From: Mucilaginibacter xinganensis
Lineage (GTDB): Bacteria > Bacteroidota > Bacteroidia > Sphingobacteriales > Sphingobacteriaceae
Direction of reading: 5' to 3'
Length of the DNA stretch: 41,016 bases
NCBI GenBank assembly: GCA_026225055.1
Contig: JAMFSA010000138.1
Coordinates: 1 to 41,016, forward strand
Below the pieces are notes generated by a model. It had not been told where the DNA came from. It ran no database searches and worked only from the letters and a program-made list of their open reading frames with translations. A program made the translations under genes and the position numbers. How positions within the stretch are numbered: position 1 is the first letter of the stretch; every line of letters starts with the position of its first letter. This document shows positions 17,923 to 29,975 of the stretch, piece by piece.

Positions 17923-20316
17923 ATGAATACGATAATTGAAAATCCATCTATCAGAAACGAAGCCCTTTCGCCGGAATTGCTGCAAAAAATACATGCATAC
18001 TGGCGCGCTGCCAATTATTTATCAGTGGGGCAGCTTTACCTGCGGGATAATCCCCTCTTGAAGGAACCGTTGCAATTGAAACATGTCAAAAACATGCTGC
18101 TGGGTCACTGGGGTACTACCCCCGGACAGAACTTTATCTACACGCACCTTAACCGGGTCATCAAACAATATGAGTTAGATATGATCTATATTTCGGGTCC
18201 CGGTCATGGCGGCCCTGCCGTTGTTGGCAGCACCTATTTAGAGGGTACTTATACCGAAGTTTATCCGAATATCACGCAGGATGAGATTGGTTTGAAAAAA
18301 TTATTCACTCAATTTTCTTATCCGGGTGGTATATCCAGTCATGCTTCGCCGCAAACACCGGGTTCTATTCATGAAGGAGGTGAGTTGGGATATTCCCTAA
18401 GCCACTCTTTTGGCGCGGTAATGGATAACCCAGAATTGATCGCTGCCTGCGTGGTTGGTGATGGCGAAGCTGAAACAGGTCCATTAGCTACCGCGTGGCA
18501 TTCCAATAAATTTTTGAATCCGGTTACCGATGGCGTGGTTTTACCCATACTACATTTAAACGGGTACAAAATATCTAATCCTACCGTATTGGCACGAATC
18601 AGCCATGAAGAACTGGGACAACTTTTCATGGGTTATGGCTGGACACCATATTTTGTTGAAGGTGATGAGCCCGGGGCTATGCACCAGGAAATGGCCGCGA
18701 CACTGGATAAAGTTATTGCGCAGATCCACCAGATTAAAAACGATGCCCTGGCTAAAGAAAATACTGACCGCCCGCGCTGGCCGATGATTATCTTAAAATC
18801 ACCCAAAGGCTGGACAGGGCCGAAAGAAGTGGACGGGTACAAAATTGAGGGCAACTTTCGCGCCCACCAGATTCCTCTTGCAGTTTCTGCTTCTGCGCCG
18901 CCTGAGCATTTGCAAATACTGGAGAACTGGATGAAAAGCTATAAACCGGAGGAGCTGTTTGATGAAAACGGGAAGCTGCTGCCTGAACTCCAGGAGTTGG
19001 CGCCTGAAGGAGAACGGCGAATGGGTGCTAATCCGCATGCAAACGGCGGGCAGCTATTACGCGACCTGCGTTTACCGGATTTTCGTGATTATGCAGTGAC
19101 GGTAGATGCACCTGGCACTGACGGCGAAGGCGATACCTATGTTTCGGGCCGTTTCCTGCGCGATGTGATTAAAGAAAACAAGGTCAACCGCAATTTTAGA
19201 ATTTTTGGCCCGGATGAAACGGTCTCCAACCGGCTGGACATTATCTTTGAGGCTACTAACCGGCAATGGATTGCGCCAATTGACAAACATGACGAATTCC
19301 TGGCCGCTGAAGGCAGCGTTATGGAAATGTTGAGCGAACACCAGTGTGAAGGCTGGCTGGAAGGCTACCTGCTGACTGGAAGGCATGGGCTTTTTAATTG
19401 CTACGAAGCTTTTATCCACATCATCGATTCCATGTTTAATCAACATGCCAAATGGTTAAAAACAAGCTCCGAATTATCCTGGAGGCGCAAAATCGCTTCT
19501 TTAAATATTTTGCTGACTTCTACCGTATGGCGGCAGGACCACAATGGTTTTACCCACCAGGATCCCGGTTTTATAGATCATGTAGTAAATAAAAAAGCAA
19601 CCATCGTACGGGTTTATTTACCACCTGATGCTAACTGCCTGTTATCAGTGACGGATCATTGCCTGCGCAGCTATCATTATGTAAACGTAATAGTGGCCGG
19701 AAAACATCCGGCACCACAATGGCTTAATATGGATGAGGCTGTTGAACATTGTACCCGAGGCATCGGGATATGGAACTTTGCCAGCAATGACCAGGAGGAG
19801 GAACCGGACGTAGTCATGGGCTGCAGCGGCGACGTGCCGACTTTAGAGATCCTGGCCGCCGTTTCTATTATAAGGGAGCATTTACCCGAAATTAAAATAA
19901 GAGTGATTAATGTGGTCGATCTGTTCAAACTTGAGAAAAGTACAGAACACACGCACGGATTGACCGATGCCGACTATAATGCTTTATTTACCACAAATAA
20001 ATCGGTTGTATTTGCCTTTCATGGTTATCCCTGGCTAATACACCGTTTAACTTATAACCGTGCGAATAACATCAACATGCACGTTCGGGGTTATAAAGAG
20101 GAAGGGACGATCACAACATCTTTTGATATGACAGTGCTTAATGAAATGGACAGGTTTCACCTGGTTATAGATGTAATTGACAGGCTGCCGCAAACCGGCA
20201 CCAAAGGCGTTTATTTAAAACAATTGCTACAGGATAAGCTCATTGAACATAAGCATTACATCGGTGTGCACGGTAAGGATATGCCCGAAATACTCAACTG
20301 GAAGTGGGGGAATTAA
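17923..20316 (+). CDS. xfp: Xylulose-5-phosphate/fructose-6-phosphate phosphoketolase
   Basis: A 797-aa thiamine-diphosphate enzyme, the normal length, that splits xylulose 5-P (and usually fructose 6-P) with phosphate into acetyl phosphate plus glyceraldehyde 3-P (or erythrose 4-P). Visible motifs are [11 protein letters not shown] near residue 90-100, the [28 protein letters not shown] substrate loop, the ThDP-binding [13 protein letters not shown] followed by WHSNKFLNP, and [15 protein letters not shown]. Later blocks include [11 protein letters not shown] and [17 protein letters not shown]. It is cytoplasmic and lies between acetate kinase and a proton-ATPase gene that overlaps its 3' end by 13 bp. 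Together with AckA it yields ATP and acetate from pentose phosphate without oxidation. Confidence 0.97.
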   Translation: MNTIIENPSIRNEALSPELLQKIHAYWRAANYLSVGQLYLRDNPLLKEPLQLKHVKNMLLGHWGTTPGQNFIYTHLNRVIKQYELDMIYISGPGHGGPAVVGSTYLEGTYTEVYPNITQDEIGLKKLFTQFSYPGGISSHASPQTPGSIHEGGELGYSLSHSFGAVMDNPELIAACVVGDGEAETGPLATAWHSNKFLNPVTDGVVLPILHLNGYKISNPTVLARISHEELGQLFMGYGWTPYFVEGDEPGAMHQEMAATLDKVIAQIHQIKNDALAKENTDRPRWPMIILKSPKGWTGPKEVDGYKIEGNFRAHQIPLAVSASAPPEHLQILENWMKSYKPEELFDENGKLLPELQELAPEGERRMGANPHANGGQLLRDLRLPDFRDYAVTVDAPGTDGEGDTYVSGRFLRDVIKENKVNRNFRIFGPDETVSNRLDIIFEATNRQWIAPIDKHDEFLAAEGSVMEMLSEHQCEGWLEGYLLTGRHGLFNCYEAFIHIIDSMFNQHAKWLKTSSELSWRRKIASLNILLTSTVWRQDHNGFTHQDPGFIDHVVNKKATIVRVYLPPDANCLLSVTDHCLRSYHYVNVIVAGKHPAPQWLNMDEAVEHCTRGIGIWNFASNDQEEEPDVVMGCSGDVPTLEILAAVSIIREHLPEIKIRVINVVDLFKLEKSTEHTHGLTDADYNALFTTNKSVVFAFHGYPWLIHRLTYNRANNINMHVRGYKEEGTITTSFDMTVLNEMDRFHLVIDVIDRLPQTGTKGVYLKQLLQDKLIEHKHYIGVHGKDMPEILNWKWGN

Positions 20317-22685
20317 AAACAAACCTGGCCACAGGCTTAAAGCAAACTGAAGTAGCCGCCCTGCTCAAGCAATATGGTTATAATGAGATCGCGGAAAATA
20401 AATCCTATCCGCTGCTTAATTTTTTATCGAAATTTTGGGGGCTTACCGCCTGGATGCTGGAATTCATTGTGGTGCTATCTATCTTCCTTCATAACCTGTC
20501 AGACGCTTATGTTGTAGGCGGTTTATTGGTCCTGAACGCACTGATCAGTTTTACGCTGGAGCAAAGTGCCGCCAACGCGGTAGCGGAATTAAGAAAGAAA
20601 TTACAGATCAATGTAAAACTGTTAAGGGACAGTATATGGAAAACAGCGCTTGCCCGCGAGCTGGTTCCGGGTGATATCATCCGGGTCAGGATCGGTGATT
20701 TTGTACCTGCGGACTTTGCCATTACGGACGGAGCTTTAAGTGTTGACCAGTCTGCTTTAACCGGCGAATCCGGCGAGGTTGATATGCCCACCGGCAAAAC
20801 AGTCTATTCCGGTTCTATAGTCACCAGGGGCGAAGCTACGGGCATGGTCACTTTAACCGGGTTAAATACTTATTTTGGAAAGACAGCTGAACTCGTAAAG
20901 TCAGCCGCACCGAAATCGCATATTGATGAGGTATTGGCAAAAGTGGTAAAATGGCTGCTATTTATTGTGGCTGCTTTATTGATCGTTGCCTTTGTAGTAT
21001 CCATCATCCGCGGCATGAATCCTTTACAGTTATTGCCTTTGATGCTGGTTTTATTACTGGGCGCTATCCCGGTAGCCCTGACCGCTATGTTTACCATCAG
21101 TATGGCGCTTGGCTCTAAAGAGCTTTCCGGGCAAGGTGTGTTGGTTACCCGTCTGAATGCGCCGAACGACGCGGCCAGTATGGATACTTTGTGCGTGGAT
21201 AAAACCGGGACGCTTACTATAAATAAACTAACGGTAGCCAAACTGATCCCTGCTCCCGGATTTACCGAAGACCTGGTTCTGCTTTATGGCGCTTTAGCTT
21301 CGCAGGAAGCGGATCATGACGCGATTGATATGGCCATGATCGGATCAGCTAAAGAAAAGAAAGTCATCAATGACAGTTTTGTACAAAAAAGCTTTTTACC
21401 GTTCGATCCAAAAACAAGGAAAACGGAAGCAGCGATTACCAACGGTAACGATCAATTCAGAGTGATTAAAGGAGCGGCGGAAACCTTGTATCCATTATGT
21501 AAGCTGGATGCGATGGCCGTCGCTAACTGGAACAAACAGATCGATGACCTGGCTAAGTCCGGCTATCGCGCGATAGCGGTTGCGCAGGCAAAAGATAACA
21601 ACACCCAGTTTGTGGGTTTGGTGGCGTTGCATGACCCTCCGCGTGCCGATTCCATGCAGATCATTAAAGACCTGGCAGCGCTGGGTGTAACGGTTAAAAT
21701 GCTTACGGGTGACGCGCTGCCGATTGCCGAGGAAATGTCAAAGACCCTGCAAATCGGTGATAAAATATTAAATGCTTCAATTTTTAAGGATTGTTTAAGC
21801 GACCCAAAAAAAGCGATTGAATTATTGGAACAAAACAGCGGTTTCGCAGGCGTGTACCCGGAGGATAAATATAATATTGTCAAAACCTTCCAGGCCAACG
21901 GCCATATTGTTGGTATGACTGGCGATGGTGTCAATGATTCACCGGCTTTAAAGCAAGCAGAAGTAGGTATCGCCGTCAGCAATGCCACTGATGTGGCTAA
22001 AGATGCTGCCAGTATCGTGCTCACCAAAGAGGGCTTATCCAGTATTCCCGCACCAATCATCACTGGCCGTAAAATGTTCGAGCGGATCAATATCTGGATA
22101 CTCAACAAGATCACCCGTTCGATCTTTAAAACCTGTTTCGTGGTGATCGCTTACCTTGTCTTTGGCAAATATATCATTTCGGCTTCTGCCATATTGATCA
22201 TCATCTTTATGACCGATTTTGTAAAAGTATCGTTGGCAACAGATAACGTGCTCATTTCTAAGAAACCAGCCAAATGGAATATCAATGCCTTAGCCAAAGT
22301 TGGATTGATATTAGGTTTACTGATGACGATTGAGGCATTCCCTTTACTTTATTACGGTTTGCATCAGCTCAATCTTAATGTCAACAATGCTGCGCTAAGT
22401 ACCTATAGCTTTGAAATCATTCTTTATTTTGGTTTGTTTTCGTTGTTTGTGGTGAGAGAAAAACGGCATTTCTGGAATTCATGGCCGAGTAAAACCTTGC
22501 TGTTCCTGATCATTGGAGATATGATCCTGGGCGTGATCCTGGTTACTTTTGGCTGGCTGTCCTTCACGGCACTACCGCTAATGGATACTTTGATCGTTAT
22601 TGGCTATACCGCTGTCATTTCGTTTACTATAAATGACCTGCTTAAATTCGTACTCTTAAAAAGATGGCAAATGGATATGCCCTAA
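20304..22685 (+). CDS. Plasma-membrane proton-efflux P-type ATPase (P3A, PMA1-like)
   Basis: A 793-aa P-type ATPase predicted to export protons at the cost of ATP. Membrane segments M1/M2 (about 44-85) lead into the actuator domain with the dephosphorylation motif [10 protein letters not shown] (TGES); M3/M4 contain [10 protein letters not shown]; the phosphorylation site is Asp299 in [18 protein letters not shown] lies in the nucleotide domain; [19 protein letters not shown] is the hinge. In the M5-M6 region, [16 protein letters not shown] has an acidic residue where fungal and plant proton pumps place their essential Asp. A cytoplasmic C-terminal autoinhibitory extension is absent. The start is GTG at 20304, inside the last 13 bp of phosphoketolase; no later in-frame ATG precedes M1. 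Context suggests it offsets acid produced by the phosphoketolase-acetate route. Ion specificity is inferred from sequence pattern. Confidence 0.9.
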   Translation: MGELKTNLATGLKQTEVAALLKQYGYNEIAENKSYPLLNFLSKFWGLTAWMLEFIVVLSIFLHNLSDAYVVGGLLVLNALISFTLEQSAANAVAELRKKLQINVKLLRDSIWKTALARELVPGDIIRVRIGDFVPADFAITDGALSVDQSALTGESGEVDMPTGKTVYSGSIVTRGEATGMVTLTGLNTYFGKTAELVKSAAPKSHIDEVLAKVVKWLLFIVAALLIVAFVVSIIRGMNPLQLLPLMLVLLLGAIPVALTAMFTISMALGSKELSGQGVLVTRLNAPNDAASMDTLCVDKTGTLTINKLTVAKLIPAPGFTEDLVLLYGALASQEADHDAIDMAMIGSAKEKKVINDSFVQKSFLPFDPKTRKTEAAITNGNDQFRVIKGAAETLYPLCKLDAMAVANWNKQIDDLAKSGYRAIAVAQAKDNNTQFVGLVALHDPPRADSMQIIKDLAALGVTVKMLTGDALPIAEEMSKTLQIGDKILNASIFKDCLSDPKKAIELLEQNSGFAGVYPEDKYNIVKTFQANGHIVGMTGDGVNDSPALKQAEVGIAVSNATDVAKDAASIVLTKEGLSSIPAPIITGRKMFERINIWILNKITRSIFKTCFVVIAYLVFGKYIISASAILIIIFMTDFVKVSLATDNVLISKKPAKWNINALAKVGLILGLLMTIEAFPLLYYGLHQLNLNVNNAALSTYSFEIILYFGLFSLFVVREKRHFWNSWPSKTLLFLIIGDMILGVILVTFGWLSFTALPLMDTLIVIGYTAVISFTINDLLKFVLLKRWQMDMP

Positions 22686-22727
22686 TCTTTAGCAACACAA
22701 ATGGCAATTGATTCATCGGAGCCCGCA

Positions 22728-23102
22728 TCAATAGGCAAGCGGCTGGTGGTTAACCATGCGGACAACTTTCCCCACCATGTCTTCTAAATCAAAAGGTTTA
22801 CGGATATGATCATTGGCTTCGCACTCCGCAGCGATCAGCTCGATATCATTGGCCGTGGACAGGATGATTACCGGGATTGCTGCTAAAGCGGGTACTTGTT
22901 TGATCTTCCTGCACAGGCGATGTCCGGGGCGGCTATTGATAAATTCATCCAGCAGGATCACATTCGGCCCAAACGGGATGATCTCTGATAGATCTTCCGG
23001 TTCTGGGATGCTGAGCGTCTCCAAACCCTCTTCTTGTAAAATAAACTCTACGATATGCCGGATATCCTGGTCATTCTCAATAATTAACACCTTCTTCTTC
23101 AC
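22728..23102 (-). CDS. Stand-alone response-regulator receiver domain (CheY-like)
   Basis: A 124-aa single receiver domain. The acidic pocket is IIENDQD (Glu9/Asp11), the phospho-acceptor is Asp52 in VILLDEFINSRPG, the switch Ser82 is in VIILSTAND, and the conserved Lys102 is in IRKPFD. There is no output domain, so it acts by protein-protein contact or as a phosphate sink; a partner kinase is not in the window. It converges on the proton ATPase gene (42 bp apart) and is monocistronic. Conserved residues are all present, so phosphorylation is plausible. Confidence 0.9.
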   Translation of the reverse strand: MKKKVLIIENDQDIRHIVEFILQEEGLETLSIPEPEDLSEIIPFGPNVILLDEFINSRPGHRLCRKIKQVPALAAIPVIILSTANDIELIAAECEANDHIRKPFDLEDMVGKVVRMVNHQPLAY

Positions 23103-23364
23103 GCTCGGGGATTTCTTGCAAAGATAACTCTTTTAAACTCAATAAGTGAAAGCGTCGCTACAACGCTATAATTTACCCGCGCTTCCTTCCAGGTGCCGGT
23201 ATACCGTGCTCATTGTTATTGTTTACTGATTATATCTGCTATCGCGATGGGAAAGCATTTCAATCCACAACTCAGGTATAGCGTTTCATGCACTGTAGTA
23301 TCTGGTAGTTTTTGTGGCCTGTGCTGCCAGGCCCTTCATCAAACCGATGTTTTGCGGCCACTGT

Positions 23365-23943
23365 TTAAGAATTCGGTTTATTGATCCCATAATTACTGCG
23401 AGCATACTCATCCGGAGATTCAATAATTTTTGCAATAAATGTTGCAAGGCTTTTTTGTGAGATCACAGACCCTTTTTCTTGTTCACCTTTTTTGGTGAGT
23501 TCATAATCCACTTCATTCACATTGGTGAACCAAGTAGGCCTCAAAATAGCATAGTCAAGATCAGAGGCCTCGAAAACATCGGTCGCAGCACGATAGGGTT
23601 TTAAAACCGGTCTTAAAGGTGTATCATAAATACCTATTGAGCTAATGAAGATGATTTTTTTAATGCCACTTTCATTCATCGCCTTTACAATATTTTTCGC
23701 CATTGATTCAAGGTCGCCTGCCAAATTTGCGTAAACGATGTCCTGATCGGATATCGCGGCTTTAAGCTGATTATAGTTCAAAACATCCCCTTCAATAATA
23801 TTGACTTTTGAACCTTCAGTCTTACCTAACCGGCTTTTGTTACGAAGAAACAAGGTTAGATTAACATCCTCATCTCCCACTAATATCTCGGTTACCTTTT
23901 TTGCAATGTTGCCACTTGCTCCGAGTATGATTACATTTTTCAT
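23365..23943 (-). CDS. NAD(P)-binding atypical SDR/NmrA-like oxidoreductase
   Basis: A 192-aa Rossmann protein with the dinucleotide motif VIILGASGNIAKKV at the N-terminus, then FLRNKSRLG (likely NADP-phosphate contact), VNIIEGDVLN, and FISSIGIYD in the place of the SDR catalytic strand. LDYAILRPTWF is typical of the NAD(P)H-binding (PF13460-like) group. It lacks a classical YxxxK pair in the expected spacing, so it may be a redox sensor rather than an enzyme. It is the last gene of the minus-strand operon that begins at 26876; a 42-codon stub ends 3 bp before its ATG. Confidence 0.85.
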   Translation of the reverse strand: MKNVIILGASGNIAKKVTEILVGDEDVNLTLFLRNKSRLGKTEGSKVNIIEGDVLNYNQLKAAISDQDIVYANLAGDLESMAKNIVKAMNESGIKKIIFISSIGIYDTPLRPVLKPYRAATDVFEASDLDYAILRPTWFTNVNEVDYELTKKGEQEKGSVISQKSLATFIAKIIESPDEYARSNYGINKPNS

Positions 23944-23946
23944 AAT

Positions 23947-24075
23947 TCATTTTTTAATGAATGGATAAGGCTGATCCGAAAACTCCGGGTCGGTCTGCTG
24001 CAATTTGGATTCGTGATTGGGCAATAATTGCTCATGGTTCCTGATCGCGTCTTTAGTTAACTTTAGCTTTTCCAT
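23947..24075 (-). pseudogene. 42-codon stub resembling the N-terminus of a carboxymuconolactone decarboxylase-family protein
   Basis: A short frame from ATG 24075 to TGA 23947 sits between the cupin stop (24083) and the NAD(P)-binding gene (start 23943). Its product begins MEKLKLTKDAIRNHEQLLPN and continues with a KLQQTDPEF segment. The 'NHE-L-PNH-S-L--TDPE' pattern resembles the N-terminal helix of CMD/AhpD-like proteins common next to cupins and aldo/keto reductases in Bacteroidota; the expected continuation (NFAFDEVL-type) is replaced by a few residues and a stop. I read it as a deletion remnant that keeps the operon spacing. It could instead be a genuine small protein. The family call is from memory of the pattern and needs a search. 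Confidence 0.45.
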
Positions 24076-24082
24076 CAGTAGG

Positions 24083-24490
24083 TTATGAAAGGGCGTTATA
24101 TTCTTCATCAGTAACCCGTTCCAGCCATTTTACCGGGCCTTGAGGTGAGTTATTAGTAATTACGATATGAGTAAAGCTGCTATCTTTGGCAGCGCCATGC
24201 CAATGTTCAACTTCAACAGGTATAACTACCACGTCGCCTTTAGCCAGTGGCCTTGCGGGCTGTCCTCGTTCCTGGTAATAACCTTTGCCATCTGTAATCA
24301 ATAAGATCTGCCCTGTAGCGTGCGTATGCCAGTTATTGCGGCAGCCCGGCTCAAAAATCACGTTGCCTACACTGTATGTGCCGGTCTGATCTTTAGGTAC
24401 TAATATGTTAACCCAGGCAGTCCCATTAAAGTAATCTGCCGGGCCTTGATTCCCTTTAGGGAAAATTGCGTTCTGTTCTTCAGTATTCAT
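24083..24490 (-). CDS. Cupin-domain protein
   Basis: A 135-aa single cupin. The metal-binding motif 1 is NNWHTHATGQILLITDGKGYYQERG (His-X-His and a downstream residue), and motif 2 is VVVIPVEVEHWHGA. The N-terminus (NAIFPKGNQGPADYFNGTAWVN) matches the short cupin group often paired with carboxymuconolactone decarboxylase-like proteins and aldo/keto reductases. It is probably a cytoplasmic metal-dependent protein of unknown substrate, perhaps involved in reactive-carbonyl or quinone detoxification. It is 18 bp downstream of the intact aldo/keto reductase in the same operon. Confidence 0.9.
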   Translation of the reverse strand: MNTEEQNAIFPKGNQGPADYFNGTAWVNILVPKDQTGTYSVGNVIFEPGCRNNWHTHATGQILLITDGKGYYQERGQPARPLAKGDVVVIPVEVEHWHGAAKDSSFTHIVITNNSPQGPVKWLERVTDEEYNALS

Positions 24491-24508
24491 AGTATTTGTT
24501 TTTTATCG

Positions 24509-26512
<2,004 letters not shown>

Positions 26513-26516
26513 TTAT

Positions 26517-26876
26517 TTAATAGGTAGATGTCGTATGTAAATTCACCAATTTCCACTGGCTGTTTTTCATGGTATAAACTTCTGTGTAGATCAATTTGTA
26601 AATGCTGCCGCCATTGACGGTAAAATCCGCTTTTCCTACAAGTACTGCGGTATCGCCATATACCTTTACCGCTGCCTCGCGTTGGTCGATACGGTTATAA
26701 ACAAAACTTTTTGACCGCAGTTGACCGATCCACTCGGCCTTGGTAGTCCGCTGCCCGGTGATATGAATGAATACCAACTCATCATCAAACAGGTCAGCTA
26801 TCCGATCTATTTTACCTTCCGTTTTCCAGCGGAACTTGTCTAATGATAATTGCAGGATTTCAGCTTCAGCACCCAT
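26517..26876 (-). CDS. SnoaL/DUF4440-like (NTF2-fold) small protein
   Basis: A 119-aa cone-shaped NTF2-fold protein. The pattern is ILQLSLDKFRWKTEGKIDRIADLFDDELVFIHITGQ, then KAEWIGQLRSKSFVYNRID, AVKVYGDTAVLVGKADFTV, and YTEVYTMKNSQWKLVNLHTT; this strand-helix order and the final WKLVNLHTT strand are typical of DUF4440. Such proteins are small enzymes or ligand-binding proteins of unknown specificity. It is the first gene of the six-gene minus-strand operon, 26 bp from the predicted -7 box at 26903-26910, and is followed 16 bp later by the frameshifted reductase. Confidence 0.85.
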   Translation of the reverse strand: MGAEAEILQLSLDKFRWKTEGKIDRIADLFDDELVFIHITGQRTTKAEWIGQLRSKSFVYNRIDQREAAVKVYGDTAVLVGKADFTVNGGSIYKLIYTEVYTMKNSQWKLVNLHTTSTY

Positions 26877-26902
26877 GGTATATATGTTGTTATTTTATGA
26901 TA

Positions 26903-26970
26903 CAAAGGTCGGTCCTTATAATCGTATTGAAGTTATACAGATCACTGCATTACCTACCATTATCACTGAT
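26903..26970 (-). promoter_or_regulatory. AraC-type activator site plus -7 box for the DUF4440-reductase operon
   Basis: On the minus strand, two direct AGTGAT half-sites (plus-strand ATCACT at 26962-26967 and 26941-26946) are exactly 21 bp apart and are followed 22 bp later by a weak -7 element GACCTTTG (26910-26903; consensus TAnnTTTG). The whole 68-bp module aligns without gaps to 27863-27930. The half-site spacing of two helical turns and the position upstream of a sub-optimal -7 box are the usual arrangement for AraC-family activators. The adjacent AraC gene is the natural candidate. Confidence 0.7.
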
Positions 26971-26972
26971 CA

Positions 26973-27838
<866 letters not shown>

Positions 27839-27862
27839 TTACTATTGTATAGTAGTGTAGTG

Positions 27863-27930
27863 CAAAGTTCCGGCCTCTTTTCTGCCTTTCACTTATACGG
27901 ATCACTGTATTACCTACCAATATCACTTAT
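27863..27930 (-). promoter_or_regulatory. AraC-type activator site plus -7 box for the AKR5-like gene
   Basis: Twin of the module at 26903-26970. Minus-strand AGTGAT half-sites (plus-strand ATCACT at 27901-27906 and 27922-27927) are 21 bp apart; the -7 element GAACTTTG lies at 27870-27863, the same 22-bp distance as in the other copy. The best-conserved 39 bp (27892-27930) matches 26932-26970 at 34 positions. It also lies 64 bp upstream of the regulator gene's ATG, so autoregulation is possible. Confidence 0.7.
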
Positions 27931-27967
27931 TCAACAAGTGTTTTACTTAAAACAATAGATGAAGCAT

Positions 27968-27975
27968 TAACTTTG
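27968..27975 (+). promoter_or_regulatory. Bacteroidota -7 box for the AraC gene
   Basis: TAACTTTG matches TAnnTTTG exactly and lies 18 bp before ATG 27994. This argues against the in-frame TTG at 27973, which would sit inside the promoter, and sets the start at 27994. Confidence 0.55.
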
Positions 27976-27993
27976 AATGAGTTAAAGAAGAAA

Positions 27994-28893
27994 ATGATGG
28001 AAGATGTAATAAAATTTGATACAGTTGGTCAGTACAACGCATTCAACAACAACGAAACGCTGCATCCGCAGGTGAGTGTGATTGACCTATCAAAATCAAA
28101 CAGGAGACATAACGCTCGTCAGAATTTCGGATTTTATACGGTGTTTTTAAAGGAAATTAAATGCGGCAACTTAAAATATGGCTGCAATTATTATGATTAT
28201 GAAGAAGGTACTTTGGTTTTTATAGGGCCGGGGCAGGTAATTGGTATTGAAAACAACGGTGAATATTTCCAGCCACATGGTACTGCTTTAATTTTCCACC
28301 CTGATCTGATCAAAGGCACCGCGCTCGCGCGTCATATCCAGGATTATTCTTTCTTTTCATACGACATACATGAAGCGCTTCATTTATCTGAAAGCGAAAA
28401 AAAGGTAATTTTAGATTGCATATCGAAGATCAGATATGAGTTGGAGCATGCCATAGATAAGCACAGCAAAACACTGATCGTAACCAATATAGAGTTGTTT
28501 TTGAACTACTGAGTGCGCTTTTATGACCGCCAGTTCATTACACGTGAAATTGCATATAAAGGCATATTACAACGGTTTGAAGACCTCTTAACCGAATATT
28601 TTCAATCGGACAAACCTCAAACTATAGGTCTGCCGTCTGTGACCTATTGCGCAGAACAATTAAATCTCTCCGCCAATTACTTTGGCGATTTGATTAAGAA
28701 GGATACCGGCAAATCCGCCCAAGAATACATCCAGTTAAAATTGATGGATGTGGCCAAAGAGAAAATATTTGACAAGAACAAATCTGTGAGCGAGATCGCT
28801 TATGAATTGGGTTTTAAATATCCGCAGCATTTTACGCGTGTATTTAAGCAGCGAGTAGGTTATACACCTAATGAATATCGGTCACTGAATTAG
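27994..28893 (+). pseudogene. AraC-family transcriptional regulator interrupted by an in-frame TGA
   Basis: A regulator of about 300 codons with an N-terminal cupin-like sensing domain (ARQNFGFYTVFLKEIKCG, YEEGTLVFIGPGQVIGI, GTALIFHPDLIKGT) and a C-terminal double helix-turn-helix (LPSVTYCAEQLNLSANYFGD, VSEIAYELGFKYPQHFTRVF, GYTPNEYR). A TGA at 28510-28512 interrupts the linker helix, after ELFLNY and before VRFYDRQF. Relatives I know of read LLNYCxRFYxRQF here, so one base change from TGC or TGT (Cys) would create this stop. Both sides are in the same frame. The first part starts at 27994 (two adjacent ATGs). The DNA-binding half might still be made from the GTG at 28513. It lies divergent from the genes whose promoters it probably controlled. 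Confidence 0.8.
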
Positions 28894-29416
28894 ATATTTT
28901 GATTGATAAACTTTTGGGTTATATCAGCATCCTCTGTTTTAACCGTGCATCATCTAAGACAAAGCCTTTGACGATATATTCCCTAAGTGTTTTAGTTGCC
29001 CATATACTGTGGGAGTGAAGAGAAGAAAAAAAAACATTTAACGCCATTAAAGTACTCAAATTATTGGCCCCCCAAAAATTAGTGCCGACCTTGAAAATTT
29101 AAAGGAATACCTGAAGAGAGAAAAGGAGTGCAATCGAACCCTTGATACCCTTTCTGATGTTTTTAGATAATATTAAAATTATTAATAATCAATTTTTACA
29201 TGTTTATAAAGGTGAAATTGTTTTTTTTGAATAAAATTGATTAATGCTGAAATTTATAACTTTTGAGAAGCATCATGATTTATATGAAACTTAATGAAAG
29301 CCGAAGGGGTTAATCGAATTTTGATTAAATGGTTAATCAGTCCAAATACTTTATGATCCCGCTGAGCTTGTATGCGGTTTTATCAATTATATAATAAATT
29401 TCGATATTTTAAGCAA
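28894..29416. other. 523-bp AT-rich gap between the AraC gene and the PNPOx gene
   Basis: No gene is recognisable. A short plus-strand frame (about 29051-29170) ends ADLENLKEYLKREKECNRTL..SDVFR and looks like a helical C-terminal remnant of something, but is only about 40 codons and has no start. The remainder is AT-rich with no clear hairpin or promoter. Confidence 0.4.
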
Positions 29417-29869
29417 CTAATCTTTTTCAAATTTTCCCGTCTTCTTACTCAAAACTATCTTATACAATATCAGCTCCATTTCAAAGCCAATATCGCTCGC
29501 ATCGCTTGTAAATCCATGCGATGGTTGAGCAGTTTCGCCCCGCATAAGCGGCATTACCCGGTTAATGATCTTTTGCATGGCCTGTTCGCGTTCCAACATA
29601 TCGGTTATCTCTTCAAATCTCCCCCAACAGATTACACTTTCCCAGTTTTGCAGGTTGGTAATGGCATCAGCCTGAAAACATACCTCAGGATTTTTTCGCA
29701 TCATATCTATTTTCATGCCGTTAGCCGAATGTGCGTATACGTTTATACCATCATAAACATAATTTACCGGTACAATATAGGTTATACCATCTGCATGGCA
29801 GCCAATGCGGCCAACAGGCAGTTCCCTTAGCAGGGTTTCAATCTGATCTTCGTTTAATGCTCCTAACAT
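29417..29869 (-). CDS. Pyridoxamine 5'-phosphate oxidase-like FMN-binding protein
   Basis: A 150-aa split-barrel flavoprotein. The sequence opens with LNEDQIETLLRELPVGRIGCHADGITYIVPVNYVYD, then INVYAHSANGMKIDMMRKNPEVCFQAD and WESVICWGRFEEI, the pattern of the Pyridox_ox_2/NimA-like group. These proteins bind FMN, haem or F420 and are reductases or antioxidant proteins; true PNPOx activity is unlikely. It is divergent from the universal stress protein gene, with a CRP/FNR-like palindrome between the two, which suggests joint control by oxygen or energy state. Confidence 0.88.
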   Translation of the reverse strand: MLGALNEDQIETLLRELPVGRIGCHADGITYIVPVNYVYDGINVYAHSANGMKIDMMRKNPEVCFQADAITNLQNWESVICWGRFEEITDMLEREQAMQKIINRVMPLMRGETAQPSHGFTSDASDIGFEMELILYKIVLSKKTGKFEKD

Positions 29870-29920
29870 GAAACAAACTTCTTCAATATATAGCTATCCA
29901 TCAATGATGATAAACATCTG

Positions 29921-29944
29921 AAAGAGTGACGGGTATCACTCTTT
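29921..29944. promoter_or_regulatory. CRP/FNR-like palindrome between divergent PNPOx and universal stress protein genes
   Basis: AAAGAGTGA-N6-TCACTCTTT, a perfect 9-bp inverted repeat with the GTGA-N6-TCAC core used by CRP/FNR-family regulators. It is 51 bp from the PNPOx start and 31 bp from the USP start. It is followed on the plus strand by GCTTTTTTAA, so it could instead form a terminator-like hairpin in a leader; but no plus-strand gene precedes it, which favours an operator. Confidence 0.6.
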
Positions 29945-29975
29945 GCTTTTTTAATTAACAGCAGATTTGTATATC

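Noticed and set aside
21563..22114. 183-codon open frame antisense to the proton ATPase
   Set aside because: It lies wholly within a strongly conserved P-type ATPase coding region, and its translation is serine- and isoleucine-rich with no family resemblance; a shadow of codon bias.
28510..28512. TGA at a Cys-like position read as selenocysteine
   Set aside because: I know of no selenoprotein of the AraC family, selenium insertion is not expected in this lineage, and the bases directly after the TGA do not form an obvious SECIS hairpin. A nonsense mutation is simpler.
28513..28893. Separate small AraC-type gene rather than a broken one
   Set aside because: The piece is in the same frame as the preceding sensor domain with no spacer, begins in the middle of the conserved linker helix, and lacks an ATG.
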